The notes under the pieces are model-generated. The model was not told the origin of the DNA. It saw nothing but the letters and a program-made list of their open reading frames with translations, and did no database searches. The position numbers and the translations under genes were made by a program. From assembly GCF_031760065.1 (NCBI RefSeq), contig NZ_CP134500.1, forward strand, positions 5,270,001 through 5,334,000: a stretch of 64,000 nt of DNA, given 5' to 3'. Of this stretch, positions 44,001-52,048 are shown piece after piece. Every line of letters starts with the position of its first letter. The stretch's first letter is position 1. Source of the DNA: Streptomyces durocortorensis. GTDB taxonomy: Bacteria; Actinomycetota; Actinomycetes; Streptomycetales; Streptomycetaceae.

Positions 44001-46596
44001 GGGGGTGGGGACGGAGGCCGCCGCACCGGAGCAGGCGGCTTCGGTGGCTCCGGGCGATCCCGCGTCCGGCCCGGCGCCGGGGGACCAGCTGTGGCGGACG
44101 GCCGGACTGTTCGACGACCCGGACGGGGAGCAGGACGAGCTGGGCGAGGCGCTGGCCTCCTCGGACGGGGGCGTACGGAAGACTCCGGCGGCCAGAAGGT
44201 CGGCCCGCTCCGCCCGCCCGCCGGAGCGCCAGGTGGTGCCGCTCCAGAGCTTCGCCGACTGGCTGGAGTTCCTGGAGGCCGTTCTCGGTACGTCAGACAT
44301 GCCGGAGGAGTCCCTGCTCTCGGGCATCGAGAAGCTCAGCCCGGACGATGCGCTGGAGCTGCTGGCCGATGTGGAGGACCGCCTGGAGGGCTTCCTCGGC
44401 ATGCGGTCGGCGGCGCTGCTCCCGTTCCGCTACCCGTGGCTGAACACGGTCGAGGACATCGCGGGCACGACGGAGAAGGACATAAGGGCGGAGGACGGCC
44501 ACGGCTTCTTCCACTGGGAGCTGCACTTCGCGCATGTGTTCCGGGGGGCGGCGGGCGGGTTCGACCTTCAGGTGGGGAACCCGCCTTGGGTGCGGCCGGA
44601 GTGGCTTGAAAACCAGGTGCTGGCAGAGCTTGATCCGTGGTTCATGCTCGCCGAACAGCCCGCGGCGACAGAGCGGCGGGAAAAGAAAGCGTTGTTGCTG
44701 GGAGACGGAGGGGCACTCAGGTACTACCTGCGTGAGCTCGCTGCGGTCTGCGGGGTATCGGGAGTGTTGGGTTCACCTGCAGCGTACTCCGTGCTCGCCG
44801 GGACTCGCCCAGATCTGTATCGAGCCTTCATGAGCCGGGTATGGAGCAATCTTGGCCAGGACGGCATGGCGGGCCTGATCCATCCGGACACCCATTTCGG
44901 AGGGGTAAGAGACGGGCGGCTCCGCGGCGCGGCCTACCGGCATTTGCGGCTGCACGCAGGGTTCGTCAACGTTGGTAACTGGGCCTTCGAGGCGAGCAGA
45001 AACACCGAGTTTGGTGTGCACATCTATGGTGCATATCAAGAGGCGATCCGTTTCGACAACCTAAGCCGCCTGTATGGTGTCGAGCCCCTGACGGCATCGC
45101 TGCTCCATGATGGCAAGGGTGAGGTACCTGGCATGAGGCATGCTGGAACCTGGGACCTGCGTCCGCATCAGGCACGAGTCATTGAGATCAACGAATTTGT
45201 GTTGACTGAATGGCGACGGCTGACAGGAGACATGGATGTTCCTGTGTCTCAGGTTGCGCTGCTGCAGCCGACCACTACTCAGGAGCAGGGTGCGATTGAA
45301 GCTCTTTCGGCTGTCGGCGTGCGAATCGGTCAGCTGAAGCCGCCTGTCAGCCCAGGCTACAACGAAACGAATGCCAAAAAGGATGGGTTCATTCTCTGGT
45401 CTACGTCCCAGCCCGACTCGCTGTCCGAGCTGGTGCTTCAGGGGCCACATTTTGGTATTTGCACTCCGATCGGCAAGCAGCCCAAAGTGCCATGCCGGGG
45501 AAATCATGACTGGGTCAGCTTCGACTTGGTAGCTCTTCCGGCGGATGCTGTACCACGGACAAACTACATCCGCCCTGAGGCGCTCTCATTCAGGGAGTAC
45601 GAACGCGGACAGACTCGCTGGTTGGACCGCTCGCGGTTGAAGGCCGAGTGGCAGCCGAGCGCGGAGGAGTGGGCTACACGCAGCGATGTGCTGACAGAGG
45701 AAGAGCTGGAGTTGAATGAGGGCGAGCAGCGGGAGCTACTGCGCCAGCGCCTGTGGTTCTTCCGGCCCTACACTCATTTCTACCGGCTCGCGTGGCGGCG
45801 AATGATCCCGTTCAATACCGAGCGGAGTCTCTTCGCGTGCGTTGTGCCGCCTGGTCCGGCACACGTGCACACCGTGCAGTCGATGGCTCTAGGGGACAAT
45901 CGGACCAGTGCGCTTAATGCTGGTTTCTGGGCTTCGTTGCCTCTCGACTACCTGCTTCGCATCACTGGAAGGTCGGATCTTCAGGTAGCAGAGGCCCACA
46001 AGATGCCCTATGCCGACCCCGCCCACCCTCTGTCTGGGCCCCTACTCCTCCGCACACTTCGGCTGAACTGCCTCACAAACGCCTACGCGCCGCTCTGGAC
46101 TGAGCTGTACGACATGACGTGGCCGGGCTACGAGAACTGGGCTGTGGCCTGGCCTGACCTGGCGCCACTCGCAGGCGGGCTCCAGCGAACCTGGGCGTAC
46201 GGCACTCCACTCCGTACCGAGTACGAGCGCCGCGCAGCCCTTGTGGAGATCGATGCCCTAGTGGCGGTATGGCTCGGGATGAGCGCGGACGAACTCATCG
46301 CCATCCACAAGGCGCGATACGCGATCCTCGCGGACCGCGAGGATCGCATGTGGTTCGACGCCAGGGGGCGGCAGCTGGCGCAGGACCCGTACGCCCACGG
46401 CCACGGCCAGACCAAAGAGCACTACGAGCACTTCCTCGCCTACCAGAACAAGGAACGGTCCGAGCCCCCCGAGGGCTACACCGCCCCCTTCTACAAGGCC
46501 AACCGCGAGGAAGAGATGCGCGAGGCACACGCGTACTTCTCCGCGCGTCTCCAGGACGCCATCGACCAGGGGAAGTGGACGCCGCCCGCCTCATGA
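41038..46596 (+). CDS. Very large Eco57I/DrmMI-like DNA adenine methyltransferase
   Basis: An 1852-residue class-1 methyltransferase. YYTPKSLTEVTVELAL and the SAM motif KICEPALGSGAFLNEA (about 670-680) are followed by YGVDLNATAVELAEVSLWLNSM and, after an unusually long insertion of about 500 residues, by catalytic NPPW in LQVGNPPWVRPEW (about 1181). Adenine-N6 methylation is expected. The N-terminal 600 residues are helical and family-specific; the C-terminal third resembles a target-recognition region. Coupling to the DrmD-like gene supports a DISARM class-1 role, protecting host DNA. Codon use changes inside the gene (see 44600-46260). PglX (BREX) is related but usually shorter. Confidence 0.85.
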   Translation: MTYDSLVNHGDYLSPHYLAEVLPKDLKAKDGLLTRWAAFEEAERRRHADAVAEAAREGLDRDAVPPRARTPREGLRVLHGPYFAGRAALAQDAAALTEPAALAPEGWRKRYTESHLETLRALGYTDAHEQTVTVHSADRAYDIQVLHAEPGLYAVGCGWTTESDAALDPDGAGRLLHPVRTETSAPDLTDAKALTDFLFTCDTPPRHVLLLVGGVIVLADRLAWPEGRYLAADLDAALHRRDDRHGGELDTLAALFGSDSLRAPAEGGTAPLAAFLDRSGKHAVGVSTELREGLRLSVEWIANEVLDRLREPENGVAPADLDDPARLAKELSRESLRYLYRILFLLYAEASPALGILPSDYPEYEQGYGLQRLGDLVLRDLVGERSRRGFHLYESLDLLFEKVENGHRRYGTEPEDLAAEEAAREATKAEGEAAKLLAAGTITEAEYTDRIREADRARRAAARSTGAGLRFEALRSELFAKKAVRLISDDQIENPAYEEGGTDGRRPFLDTRLRNETLHKVLRRLMLTKGRGRERGGFISYAQLGINQLGAVYEGLMSYTGFIAEEELYEVAKGGDPSNGSWMVPASRAQDYDDAVFVKRTDEETGRRERVAHPRGSFVYRLAGRDRQTSASYYTPKSLTEVTVELALRHRLDQDGTTTPARELLEWKICEPALGSGAFLNEAIDQVAAEYLRRRERELGRKVDPELRQIELQKTKAYVALHNAYGVDLNATAVELAEVSLWLNSMHPGMRAPWFGLHLRRGNSLIGAGRKVYQADTLTGGGWLAKKNPLPPTDLPFRDGPLPEGAVHQFLLPAVGWGAVAAEPEAKKLAEDEAKALGRWRKGIQKAPKGPKPFQERGDETDEARSKRYERWRKAADKTELGRLQGVARRAEFLWSLVATRLELSERAVARRVDVWGADWLNQSTEAEDKQKVLDDLTRHGTPYWRLKTVMDAWCALWFWPLDRVGELDGGDPVYGTGGALVGGAVVPGVGTEAAAPEQAASVAPGDPASGPAPGDQLWRTAGLFDDPDGEQDELGEALASSDGGVRKTPAARRSARSARPPERQVVPLQSFADWLEFLEAVLGTSDMPEESLLSGIEKLSPDDALELLADVEDRLEGFLGMRSAALLPFRYPWLNTVEDIAGTTEKDIRAEDGHGFFHWELHFAHVFRGAAGGFDLQVGNPPWVRPEWLENQVLAELDPWFMLAEQPAATERREKKALLLGDGGALRYYLRELAAVCGVSGVLGSPAAYSVLAGTRPDLYRAFMSRVWSNLGQDGMAGLIHPDTHFGGVRDGRLRGAAYRHLRLHAGFVNVGNWAFEASRNTEFGVHIYGAYQEAIRFDNLSRLYGVEPLTASLLHDGKGEVPGMRHAGTWDLRPHQARVIEINEFVLTEWRRLTGDMDVPVSQVALLQPTTTQEQGAIEALSAVGVRIGQLKPPVSPGYNETNAKKDGFILWSTSQPDSLSELVLQGPHFGICTPIGKQPKVPCRGNHDWVSFDLVALPADAVPRTNYIRPEALSFREYERGQTRWLDRSRLKAEWQPSAEEWATRSDVLTEEELELNEGEQRELLRQRLWFFRPYTHFYRLAWRRMIPFNTERSLFACVVPPGPAHVHTVQSMALGDNRTSALNAGFWASLPLDYLLRITGRSDLQVAEAHKMPYADPAHPLSGPLLLRTLRLNCLTNAYAPLWTELYDMTWPGYENWAVAWPDLAPLAGGLQRTWAYGTPLRTEYERRAALVEIDALVAVWLGMSADELIAIHKARYAILADREDRMWFDARGRQLAQDPYAHGHGQTKEHYEHFLAYQNKERSEPPEGYTAPFYKANREEEMREAHAYFSARLQDAIDQGKWTPPAS
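44600..46260 (+). other. Low-GC3 segment inside the methyltransferase gene
   Basis: By eye, codons here use many A/T third bases (CTT, GTT, GAT, GAA, TTG, CAT), unlike the nearly all G/C third bases before about 44580 and after about 46290. The frame is unbroken. It covers about residues 1190-1740, starting right after the NPPW motif. This looks like a recombined specificity region. Confidence 0.65.
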
Positions 46597-46600
46597 ACGG

Positions 46601-46638
46601 CTGTGCCCCGCACCGGATAACTCCGGTGCGGGGCACAG
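46601..46638. terminator. Perfect bidirectional terminator hairpin
   Basis: CTGTGCCCCGCACCGGA (46601-46617) and its exact complement (46622-46638) form a 17-bp stem with a 4-nt loop. It lies between the convergent methyltransferase gene (stop at 46596) and DUF397 gene (stop at 46647), so it isolates the two units. Confidence 0.85.
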
Positions 46639-46646
46639 TGTGAGGC

Positions 46647-46832
46647 TTAGCTCTGTGCGGCGTACGTGACGAAGTCGTCCCAGGCGGCGGGGGAGAGGGC
46701 GAGTTCGGGGCTCCGCAGGTCCTTGGAGTCCCGGACGTGGACCGCCTGGGTGCCCTGCGCCACCTCCACGCAGCTGTCACCCTGCGAACCGCTGTAACTG
46801 CTCTTGAACCAAGCCAGGTCGGACGTGCTCAT
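46647..46832 (-). CDS. DUF397-domain protein
   Basis: A 61-residue DUF397 protein: LAWFKSSYSGSQGDSCVEVA, VHVRDSKD and ALSPAAWDDFVTYA are the family hallmarks. Such proteins are partners of XRE/DUF5753 regulators in streptomycete bld/whiJ-type loci, where they counteract the DNA-binding protein. ATG 46832 overlaps the XRE gene's stop (ATGA), and the order XRE then DUF397 is typical. Confidence 0.93.
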   Translation of the reverse strand: MSTSDLAWFKSSYSGSQGDSCVEVAQGTQAVHVRDSKDLRSPELALSPAAWDDFVTYAAQS

Positions 46833-47692
46833 AGCGCTCCTCGCAATCGCTTCAGCAGGCTCAGCGATTCCTCGGGGGTCAGAGCCTGCGAGCGCAGTTT
46901 CGCATACCGCTGGTGCAGGAGACTGATCTCCTTGGCGTGCGTGATCAACCGCCCGTTCTGCTGGCCCTCGGAGTAGGCGAACCATCGGTTGTCGGGTGTC
47001 TCAGCCAGCTGCATGGGACCGTCCATGCCCGCATGGCTCACCCTCACCGTAGGCATCACCTGCAACTCCACGTTCCAGTTCCGCTCCACCAACTCCACCA
47101 AGTGGTCCAGCAGTTCCCGCGTCACGTCCTTCCCGCCCGTGCACCGCTCCAGCACCGCCTGCTCCACGATGAAGCTGAACGCCGTCGGCGGTTTCCGCGT
47201 TACCGCCAGGAGTTCCTGCCGGGCCAGCCGCGCCGCGATCCGCTGCTCCAGCTCCGCCGGGTCCGGCAGTGGCGGGACGTTCAGGGAGACGGCTCGTGCG
47301 TACGCCTCCGTCTGCAACAGGCCCGGCACCACCCGGCATTCGTACGTGTACAGGCTGATCGCCGACGCCTCCAGCCGGGCCCACTGCCGGAACCAGCTCG
47401 CCAGGCCCGGCTTCCGCGACAGATGGGGCGCCGCCGCGCGCAGTGCGCCCGTGTTGCCGAGGTGGGGTTCGGCCCCCTCGACGAAGTCGATGTCCGGCAT
47501 CCGCCGGCCCTGTTCGACCGAGGCGACCGCGTGCTTCGAGAAGCCGACCAGCGTGCCGAACTCCTCCCGGCTCAGGCCCGCGTGTTCGCGTAAAGCCTGG
47601 ACGAACGCGCCGAAGGTGCGCACACTGTCCGACACCTCGGGTTCCCCGCCGCCCGACGCTCCCGTACCCCAGTCCGTGTACTCACCGGCCAT
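46829..47692 (-). CDS. XRE-family regulator with DUF5753 (WhiJ/Scr1-like)
   Basis: A 287-residue protein. The N-terminal HTH (about 24-80: FGAFVQALREHAGLSREEFGTLVGFSKHAVASVEQGRRMP) is followed by a DUF5753 domain (ASAISLYTYECRVVPGLLQTEAYARAV, RQELLAVTRKPPTAFSFIVEQAVLER, ELQVMPTVRVSHAGMDGPMQL). These regulators repress target promoters until relieved by their DUF397 partner. ATG 47692 has GGAAGG upstream. Palindromic and direct repeats lie in the divergent region at 47746-47803, so autoregulation is likely. It sits in the middle of the defence island, between two defence gene blocks. Confidence 0.92.
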   Translation of the reverse strand: MAGEYTDWGTGASGGGEPEVSDSVRTFGAFVQALREHAGLSREEFGTLVGFSKHAVASVEQGRRMPDIDFVEGAEPHLGNTGALRAAAPHLSRKPGLASWFRQWARLEASAISLYTYECRVVPGLLQTEAYARAVSLNVPPLPDPAELEQRIAARLARQELLAVTRKPPTAFSFIVEQAVLERCTGGKDVTRELLDHLVELVERNWNVELQVMPTVRVSHAGMDGPMQLAETPDNRWFAYSEGQQNGRLITHAKEISLLHQRYAKLRSQALTPEESLSLLKRLRGAL

Positions 47693-47745
47693 CGCAGGAC
47701 ACCTTCCGTACCGCCCACCGCCGGACCGCTTCCGACGCCCGTCAT

Positions 47746-47803
47746 CGTCACGTACCGTGACGCGTACTGTCCATCGAACAGCGCGTACGCTGCCGCCGCG
47801 TAC
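47746..47803. promoter_or_regulatory. Operator-like repeats between the XRE and ATPase genes
   Basis: CGTCACG-TAC-CGTGACG (47746-47762) is a perfect 7-bp inverted repeat. CGCGTAC then occurs three times in direct order at 47761, 47782 and 47797. The site lies between divergent starts at 47692 and 47874, so one bound regulator could control both directions. Binding by the XRE protein is inferred. Confidence 0.55.
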
Positions 47804-47873
47804 GTGCCTCGGACCTGGTGAACCCGCCGTACCAAGCGGGATCTTGGGCCTATGACAGCACCAGCCCCCCACC

Positions 47874-48350
47874 GTGACACAGACGGATTCCGTTACCGTA
47901 CGTGTGTTCACCCAGCGTTTCCGCTCCACCCCGCGCGGCGCCCGGCTCGCCCGCAGGCTCGCCCTCCAGCAGTTGGACGCCTGGGGGCTGCCGTACGGCG
48001 GCGACGCGTCCGACACCGCCGCGCTGCTCGTCGCCGAACTCGCCGCGAACGCCGTCACGCACGGACGCATTCCCGGCCGCGACTTCGAGGTCTGCCTCAG
48101 GCTCCTCCGCGTGACCCTGCGCGTCGAGGTCTCCGACGCTCGGGGCGAGAGCCGTCCGCCCTCCCCGGGCGTGCCCCCGCCCGCCCCCGGTGCGCTCGCC
48201 GAGACCGGCCGGGGGATGCTGCTGGTCGAAGCGCTCGCGGACCGCTGGGAGGTCCTGGACCGGTTTCCCGTCGGCAAGACCGTCGTCGTCGAGCTGGACC
48301 TCGAAGGGGCGACGGCCCGGACGGGCTCAATGATTCGGACCGAGTGCTGA
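47874..48350 (+). CDS. HATPase anti-sigma-like regulator (RsbW-type)
   Basis: A 158-residue GHKL ATPase. N-box AALLVAELAANAVTHG, G1-like VEVSDARGESRP, and ETGRGMLLVEALADRWEVL are typical of the streptomycete single-domain ATP-binding proteins that accompany XRE/DUF397 pairs. It could act as an anti-sigma or switch kinase. Start GTG 47874 has a weak ribosome site. It is divergent from the XRE gene and upstream of the DUF262/ATPase operon in the same direction, so it may also influence that operon. Confidence 0.87.
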   Translation: MTQTDSVTVRVFTQRFRSTPRGARLARRLALQQLDAWGLPYGGDASDTAALLVAELAANAVTHGRIPGRDFEVCLRLLRVTLRVEVSDARGESRPPSPGVPPPAPGALAETGRGMLLVEALADRWEVLDRFPVGKTVVVELDLEGATARTGSMIRTEC

Positions 48351-48471
48351 TTGCCGACCGCTGTGGACGGACGTCGGGCGGTCGAGCTGACACTCTCCGG
48401 CCCCCTCGCTAGGCTGGGCCGGGGACGGCACGGCACAGGGCGGTGGCGGCGGACAGAGGGCTGCGGGTGCC

Positions 48472-49767
48472 ATGGCGGTGGACGAGGGCGGCGGTAAGCG
48501 GGCCGGCGTCGAGAGCGGTCGGACCCTGGGAACCCGGGGCTACGCCATGGCCGAGGACATCGACCAGCCGGACTCGCTGCTCCTGCCGCTCGGACCGCCG
48601 ATCGAGATCGGATCGGACGGCCGTCCGACCGGCGTCGAGCTGGAGCTTCCCGCCGACGAGGAAGGGGAGGAGCACGGCGCCCACCGGGACGCCGATGACG
48701 CCTCCGCCCCGTTCCGGCCCGACAACATCCGGATCCACACCGAGACCACGACCGTGGACCTGCTGCTCTCCCGGCTGCGGGAGGGCATGATCGACCTCGC
48801 GCCGGACTTCCAGCGCCGCTCCGGCATCTGGAGCGACCGTGCGCAGAGCCGCCTGATCGAATCCCTGCTGCTGCGCATCCCGATCTCCAACTTCCATATG
48901 GCCCAGGGCGACGAGGACAAGTGGGCCGTGGTGGACGGCGTCCAGCGGCTCACCGCCATCGCCCGGTTCATGGAGCCGGAGATCACCGGCCTGGAACCCC
49001 TCACCCTGCGCGGCATGGACTACCTGTGGCAGCTCGCGGGCAGCACCTACCAGGACCTCACGGGACGGATGAGGATCCGGCTGCGTGAGACCCAGCTCAC
49101 CGTCCACATCATGCAGCAGGGCACCCCGGAGAAGGTCAAGTACAACGTCTTCACCAGGATCAACACCGGCGGTATGCCGCTCACGCCGCAGGAGCTCCGG
49201 CACGCCCTGGTGGGGGGGGAGGTCCGGACGTTCCTCGCGGACCTGGCCGAGGAACCGTCGTTCGGGGAGGCCACCCGGTGGAGCGTCTCCGACGCCCGGA
49301 TGGCCGACCGCGAGATGGTGCTGCGCTTCCTCGCCTTCCGCCTGACCAACCCGTCCCAGCACTCCGAGACCGACTTCAACAAGTTCCTCATCGACTCCAT
49401 GTACCGGATCAACGCCCTGTCCGACGAGCGACGGGATCAGCTGGCGCGGGAGTTCCGGACCGCCATGCAGTGCGCCTGGGAGCTGTTCGGCGAGCACGCC
49501 TTCCGGAAGTGGCAGGGAGGCGAGCGCAGCTCGCCCGTCATCAACAAGGCCCTGTTCGAGACGATCTCCGTCCAGCTCGCCCTTCTCGATGATGACGAGC
49601 GGGCCCGGCTGGTAGCGTCGCGTCCGACGGTGCACGACCAGTTCTTCCGGCTCCTGGGCGACTGGGACTTCGACCGGTCGATCTCGGTGGGGACCGGGAG
49701 CCCGGCGAGAATCCGCACCCGATTCCAAGAAGTGGCACGACTGTTCCGGGGGGTAGCCGCACCGTGA
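48472..49767 (+). CDS. DUF262 (GmrS-like) protein
   Basis: A 431-residue protein with only the DUF262 half: LAPDFQRRSGIWSDRAQSRLIESLLLRIPISNFHM and WAVVDGVQRLTAIARF (D-G-x-Q-R NTP-binding motif), then NVFTRINTGGMPLTPQELRHALVGG. There is no DUF1524 nuclease, so another protein must supply cleavage. The start is uncertain: ATG 48472 or ATG 48547; neither has a strong ribosome site. It overlaps the ATPase gene by 4 nt (GTGA). This is the second DUF262 protein in the island and is not closely similar to the first outside the core motif. Confidence 0.85.
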   Translation: MAVDEGGGKRAGVESGRTLGTRGYAMAEDIDQPDSLLLPLGPPIEIGSDGRPTGVELELPADEEGEEHGAHRDADDASAPFRPDNIRIHTETTTVDLLLSRLREGMIDLAPDFQRRSGIWSDRAQSRLIESLLLRIPISNFHMAQGDEDKWAVVDGVQRLTAIARFMEPEITGLEPLTLRGMDYLWQLAGSTYQDLTGRMRIRLRETQLTVHIMQQGTPEKVKYNVFTRINTGGMPLTPQELRHALVGGEVRTFLADLAEEPSFGEATRWSVSDARMADREMVLRFLAFRLTNPSQHSETDFNKFLIDSMYRINALSDERRDQLAREFRTAMQCAWELFGEHAFRKWQGGERSSPVINKALFETISVQLALLDDDERARLVASRPTVHDQFFRLLGDWDFDRSISVGTGSPARIRTRFQEVARLFRGVAAP

Positions 49768-50954
49768 TCGACCGTTTGACGCTGCACAACTACAAGGCGT
49801 TCCAGCATGCGGAGCTTCCGCTCGGCCCGCTCACGCTTCTCACCGGTCTCAATTCCTCCGGCAAGAGCAGCGTGCTCCAGTCCATCGGGCTCCTGCGCCA
49901 GTCCTACGAGTCCGGCGACCTGGTGCTCTCCGCGCTCACGGCCGAGGAGAGGCGAGCCGGACGCCGTACGAACGTGGCGGGCCGGGGATTCCTCCTCAAC
50001 GGCGAACTCGTCGGGCTCGGCACCGGCGAGGACGTCCTCCACGAGGATTTCACGGAGGACGAGCCCCGGATCGGCCTCGCCGTCGACGAGGGTGCGTACC
50101 ACTATGGGTGGACCGCCGCGTACGAGGCCGAGCAGAACCTTCTGCCGCTGGCCGACGCGGACCTCCCGGACACTTCCGAGGGCGAACGGGAGCGACCGGC
50201 CGGCCCCGAGGCGGTGACCCCGGCGTTCCTCACCGCCCCCTTCCAGTACCTTCACGCCGACCGCATCTCACCGGCCGAGTTCTACCCGCGCGACCACCAG
50301 GCGGCCATCGGCCGCGGCTTCCTCGGCGTACGCGGTGAGCACACCGTCAACTACCTCCGCCACCACCGTGAGGATCCGGTCCCCGAGGGGCCGCTGCGCC
50401 ACCCCAAGGCCGCCTCCGATCTGCTGATCGACCAGGCCGCCGCCTGGATGGGCGACCTCTGCCCCGGAGTCGACATCCAGGCCGACGCCATCAAGGGCAC
50501 CGACGCCGTGAGCCTCTCGTACGGCTTCCGCGGCACGCTCGGCGCCACCAAGCGCCGTCGCCCCGGCAACGTCGGGTTCGGCCTCACCTACGTCCTGCCC
50601 ATCGTCGTCGCCTGTCTGAGTGCCCGCCGCGGTGCCCTGATCCTCCTGGAGAACCCGGAGGCGCACCTGCACCCGCAGGGCCAGACCCAGATGGCCACGC
50701 TCGCCGCCTCGGCCGCCGCGCAGGGCGCGCAGGTGATCATGGAAAGTCACAGCGACCACGTGATCAACGGGGTACGCCTGGCCGTCAAGCAGGGACGGAT
50801 CACTCCCGAGCAGGCGGTGTTCCACTACTTCCGGGGGGACGGCACGGGCGTGGACTTCGTCAGCCCGCGGGTGGACGCGGACGGCATGCTCGACCAGTGG
50901 CCCCCGGGCTTCTTCGACGAGCTGGAGAACACGCTCGACCAGCTCATCGGCTGA
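49764..50954 (+). CDS. AAA15/DUF3696-type ABC-like ATPase
   Basis: A 396-residue SMC/ABC-like ATPase: RLTLHNYKAFQHAELPLGPLTLLTG, Walker A GLNSSGKSS (about 28-36), Walker B LILLENPEAHLHPQGQ (about 291-306), and MESHSDHVINGVRLAVKQG. The C-terminal DGMLDQWPPGFFDELE is the DUF3696 tail. Such ATPases often pair with a nuclease or toxin in defence loci (OLD-like, RloC-like). It overlaps the DUF262 gene and is followed 55 nt later by an unknown protein. No Toprim domain is present, so the effector must be a partner. Confidence 0.87.
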   Translation: MIDRLTLHNYKAFQHAELPLGPLTLLTGLNSSGKSSVLQSIGLLRQSYESGDLVLSALTAEERRAGRRTNVAGRGFLLNGELVGLGTGEDVLHEDFTEDEPRIGLAVDEGAYHYGWTAAYEAEQNLLPLADADLPDTSEGERERPAGPEAVTPAFLTAPFQYLHADRISPAEFYPRDHQAAIGRGFLGVRGEHTVNYLRHHREDPVPEGPLRHPKAASDLLIDQAAAWMGDLCPGVDIQADAIKGTDAVSLSYGFRGTLGATKRRRPGNVGFGLTYVLPIVVACLSARRGALILLENPEAHLHPQGQTQMATLAASAAAQGAQVIMESHSDHVINGVRLAVKQGRITPEQAVFHYFRGDGTGVDFVSPRVDADGMLDQWPPGFFDELENTLDQLIG

Positions 50955-51009
50955 TGCCCGCCGGGGAGGGCGGGGCGAGGCGCACCGACATCGTGGCGGA
51001 GGGGGAGAC

Positions 51010-51951
51010 ATGCCGCAGCTGTTTCTGAACGAGAAGTCCTGTGGGACGAAGGCCGACCCGGACCGGGTCAACCGGGCCATGACCGACATGGTCCGTGCGG
51101 TCCTGGCGGTGGCCAGGGAGGACCGGGCGGGAACCCTGCTCGTCTCCGGGGAGCCGGTGACCGCGTTGCAGCTTGCCCAGGGCCACGCGATCCAGAAGTG
51201 GATCGGGTCTCCGGGTACCAAGGACCTGTGGCAGCGGCTGGCCATCCTCCAGTCCAAGTGGCCGCTCCGGGAGGCGTTCCCGGAGGGGGAGACCCACGCG
51301 GACGTCGAGTACCGGCACGACGGCGACGCCGTGGAAGGTCTCGGGGCCGCGCACCTCACCGGGGGACTCGGCATCTCGCTTCCGGTCGACTCCCGCTGGG
51401 ACACCGACCTGCTCACGCTCGTACGGGAGGAACTGGTCGACGACGAGGACGGCGGATCGGCCGTCACCGAGGTCGACGTGGTGCACGCCGCCCGACGCGA
51501 GCACGTCGCCACCCACCTTCCATGGATCCGGCGCGGGGCGAACTCCGCACGGCAGAAGGCCGTCGAGAGCCTGCGGTCGGGTACCGAACTATGGGCACGC
51601 TGTCCGGAACTCTTCCCGACCCTCCAGTTCACCCCTCTCGCCGAGCAGCACTTCGCCGAGCTGGCCGAGGTGTGGGTGCGGCCCGTGGGGGAGCGGCTCG
51701 GGGAGCTCCAGGACGCCGTTAGCGACTGGGACCCTGCCCGGCAGCCCATCGCACCGCAGTGGCGGTCCTACGTACGCACAGAGTTCGAGTCGCGCCGAAG
51801 GCTGTGCTGGTTCCCCGACGCCGACGGCAAGAACCACCTCTTCGACTGGCACTGCGACTTCCTCCCGAAGCCGGGCCGGATGCACTTCCGGCTGCTCCAC
51901 GAGGAGCGCACCCTCCGTATCGCGTACGCGGGGCGCAAGCTCGACGTGTGA
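51010..51951 (+). CDS. Unknown protein, partner of the DUF262/ATPase pair
   Basis: A 313-residue soluble protein with no family I can name. Visible features: N-terminal PQLFLNEKSCG, a Trp-rich middle (KDLWQRLAILQSKWPLREAF), and a C-terminus FDWHCDFLPKPGRMHFRLLHEERTLRIAYAGRKLDV, which recalls small proteins encoded beside AAA ATPases of defence loci. No nuclease signature is certain; the conserved WHCDF and RMHF segment is the best candidate for an active or binding site. ATG 51010 follows GGAGGGGGAG. As third gene of the operon it may be the effector. Confidence 0.7.
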   Translation: MPQLFLNEKSCGTKADPDRVNRAMTDMVRAVLAVAREDRAGTLLVSGEPVTALQLAQGHAIQKWIGSPGTKDLWQRLAILQSKWPLREAFPEGETHADVEYRHDGDAVEGLGAAHLTGGLGISLPVDSRWDTDLLTLVREELVDDEDGGSAVTEVDVVHAARREHVATHLPWIRRGANSARQKAVESLRSGTELWARCPELFPTLQFTPLAEQHFAELAEVWVRPVGERLGELQDAVSDWDPARQPIAPQWRSYVRTEFESRRRLCWFPDADGKNHLFDWHCDFLPKPGRMHFRLLHEERTLRIAYAGRKLDV

Positions 51952-52048
51952 GGCGGGAGCAGGCTCGCGTCGCCGCCCGGTTACCGTAGGCCGATGGCCG
52001 GGCATCCTCGGCCGGTCTGCTTCCATCCGCACCAAGGAGGACCCGCGC

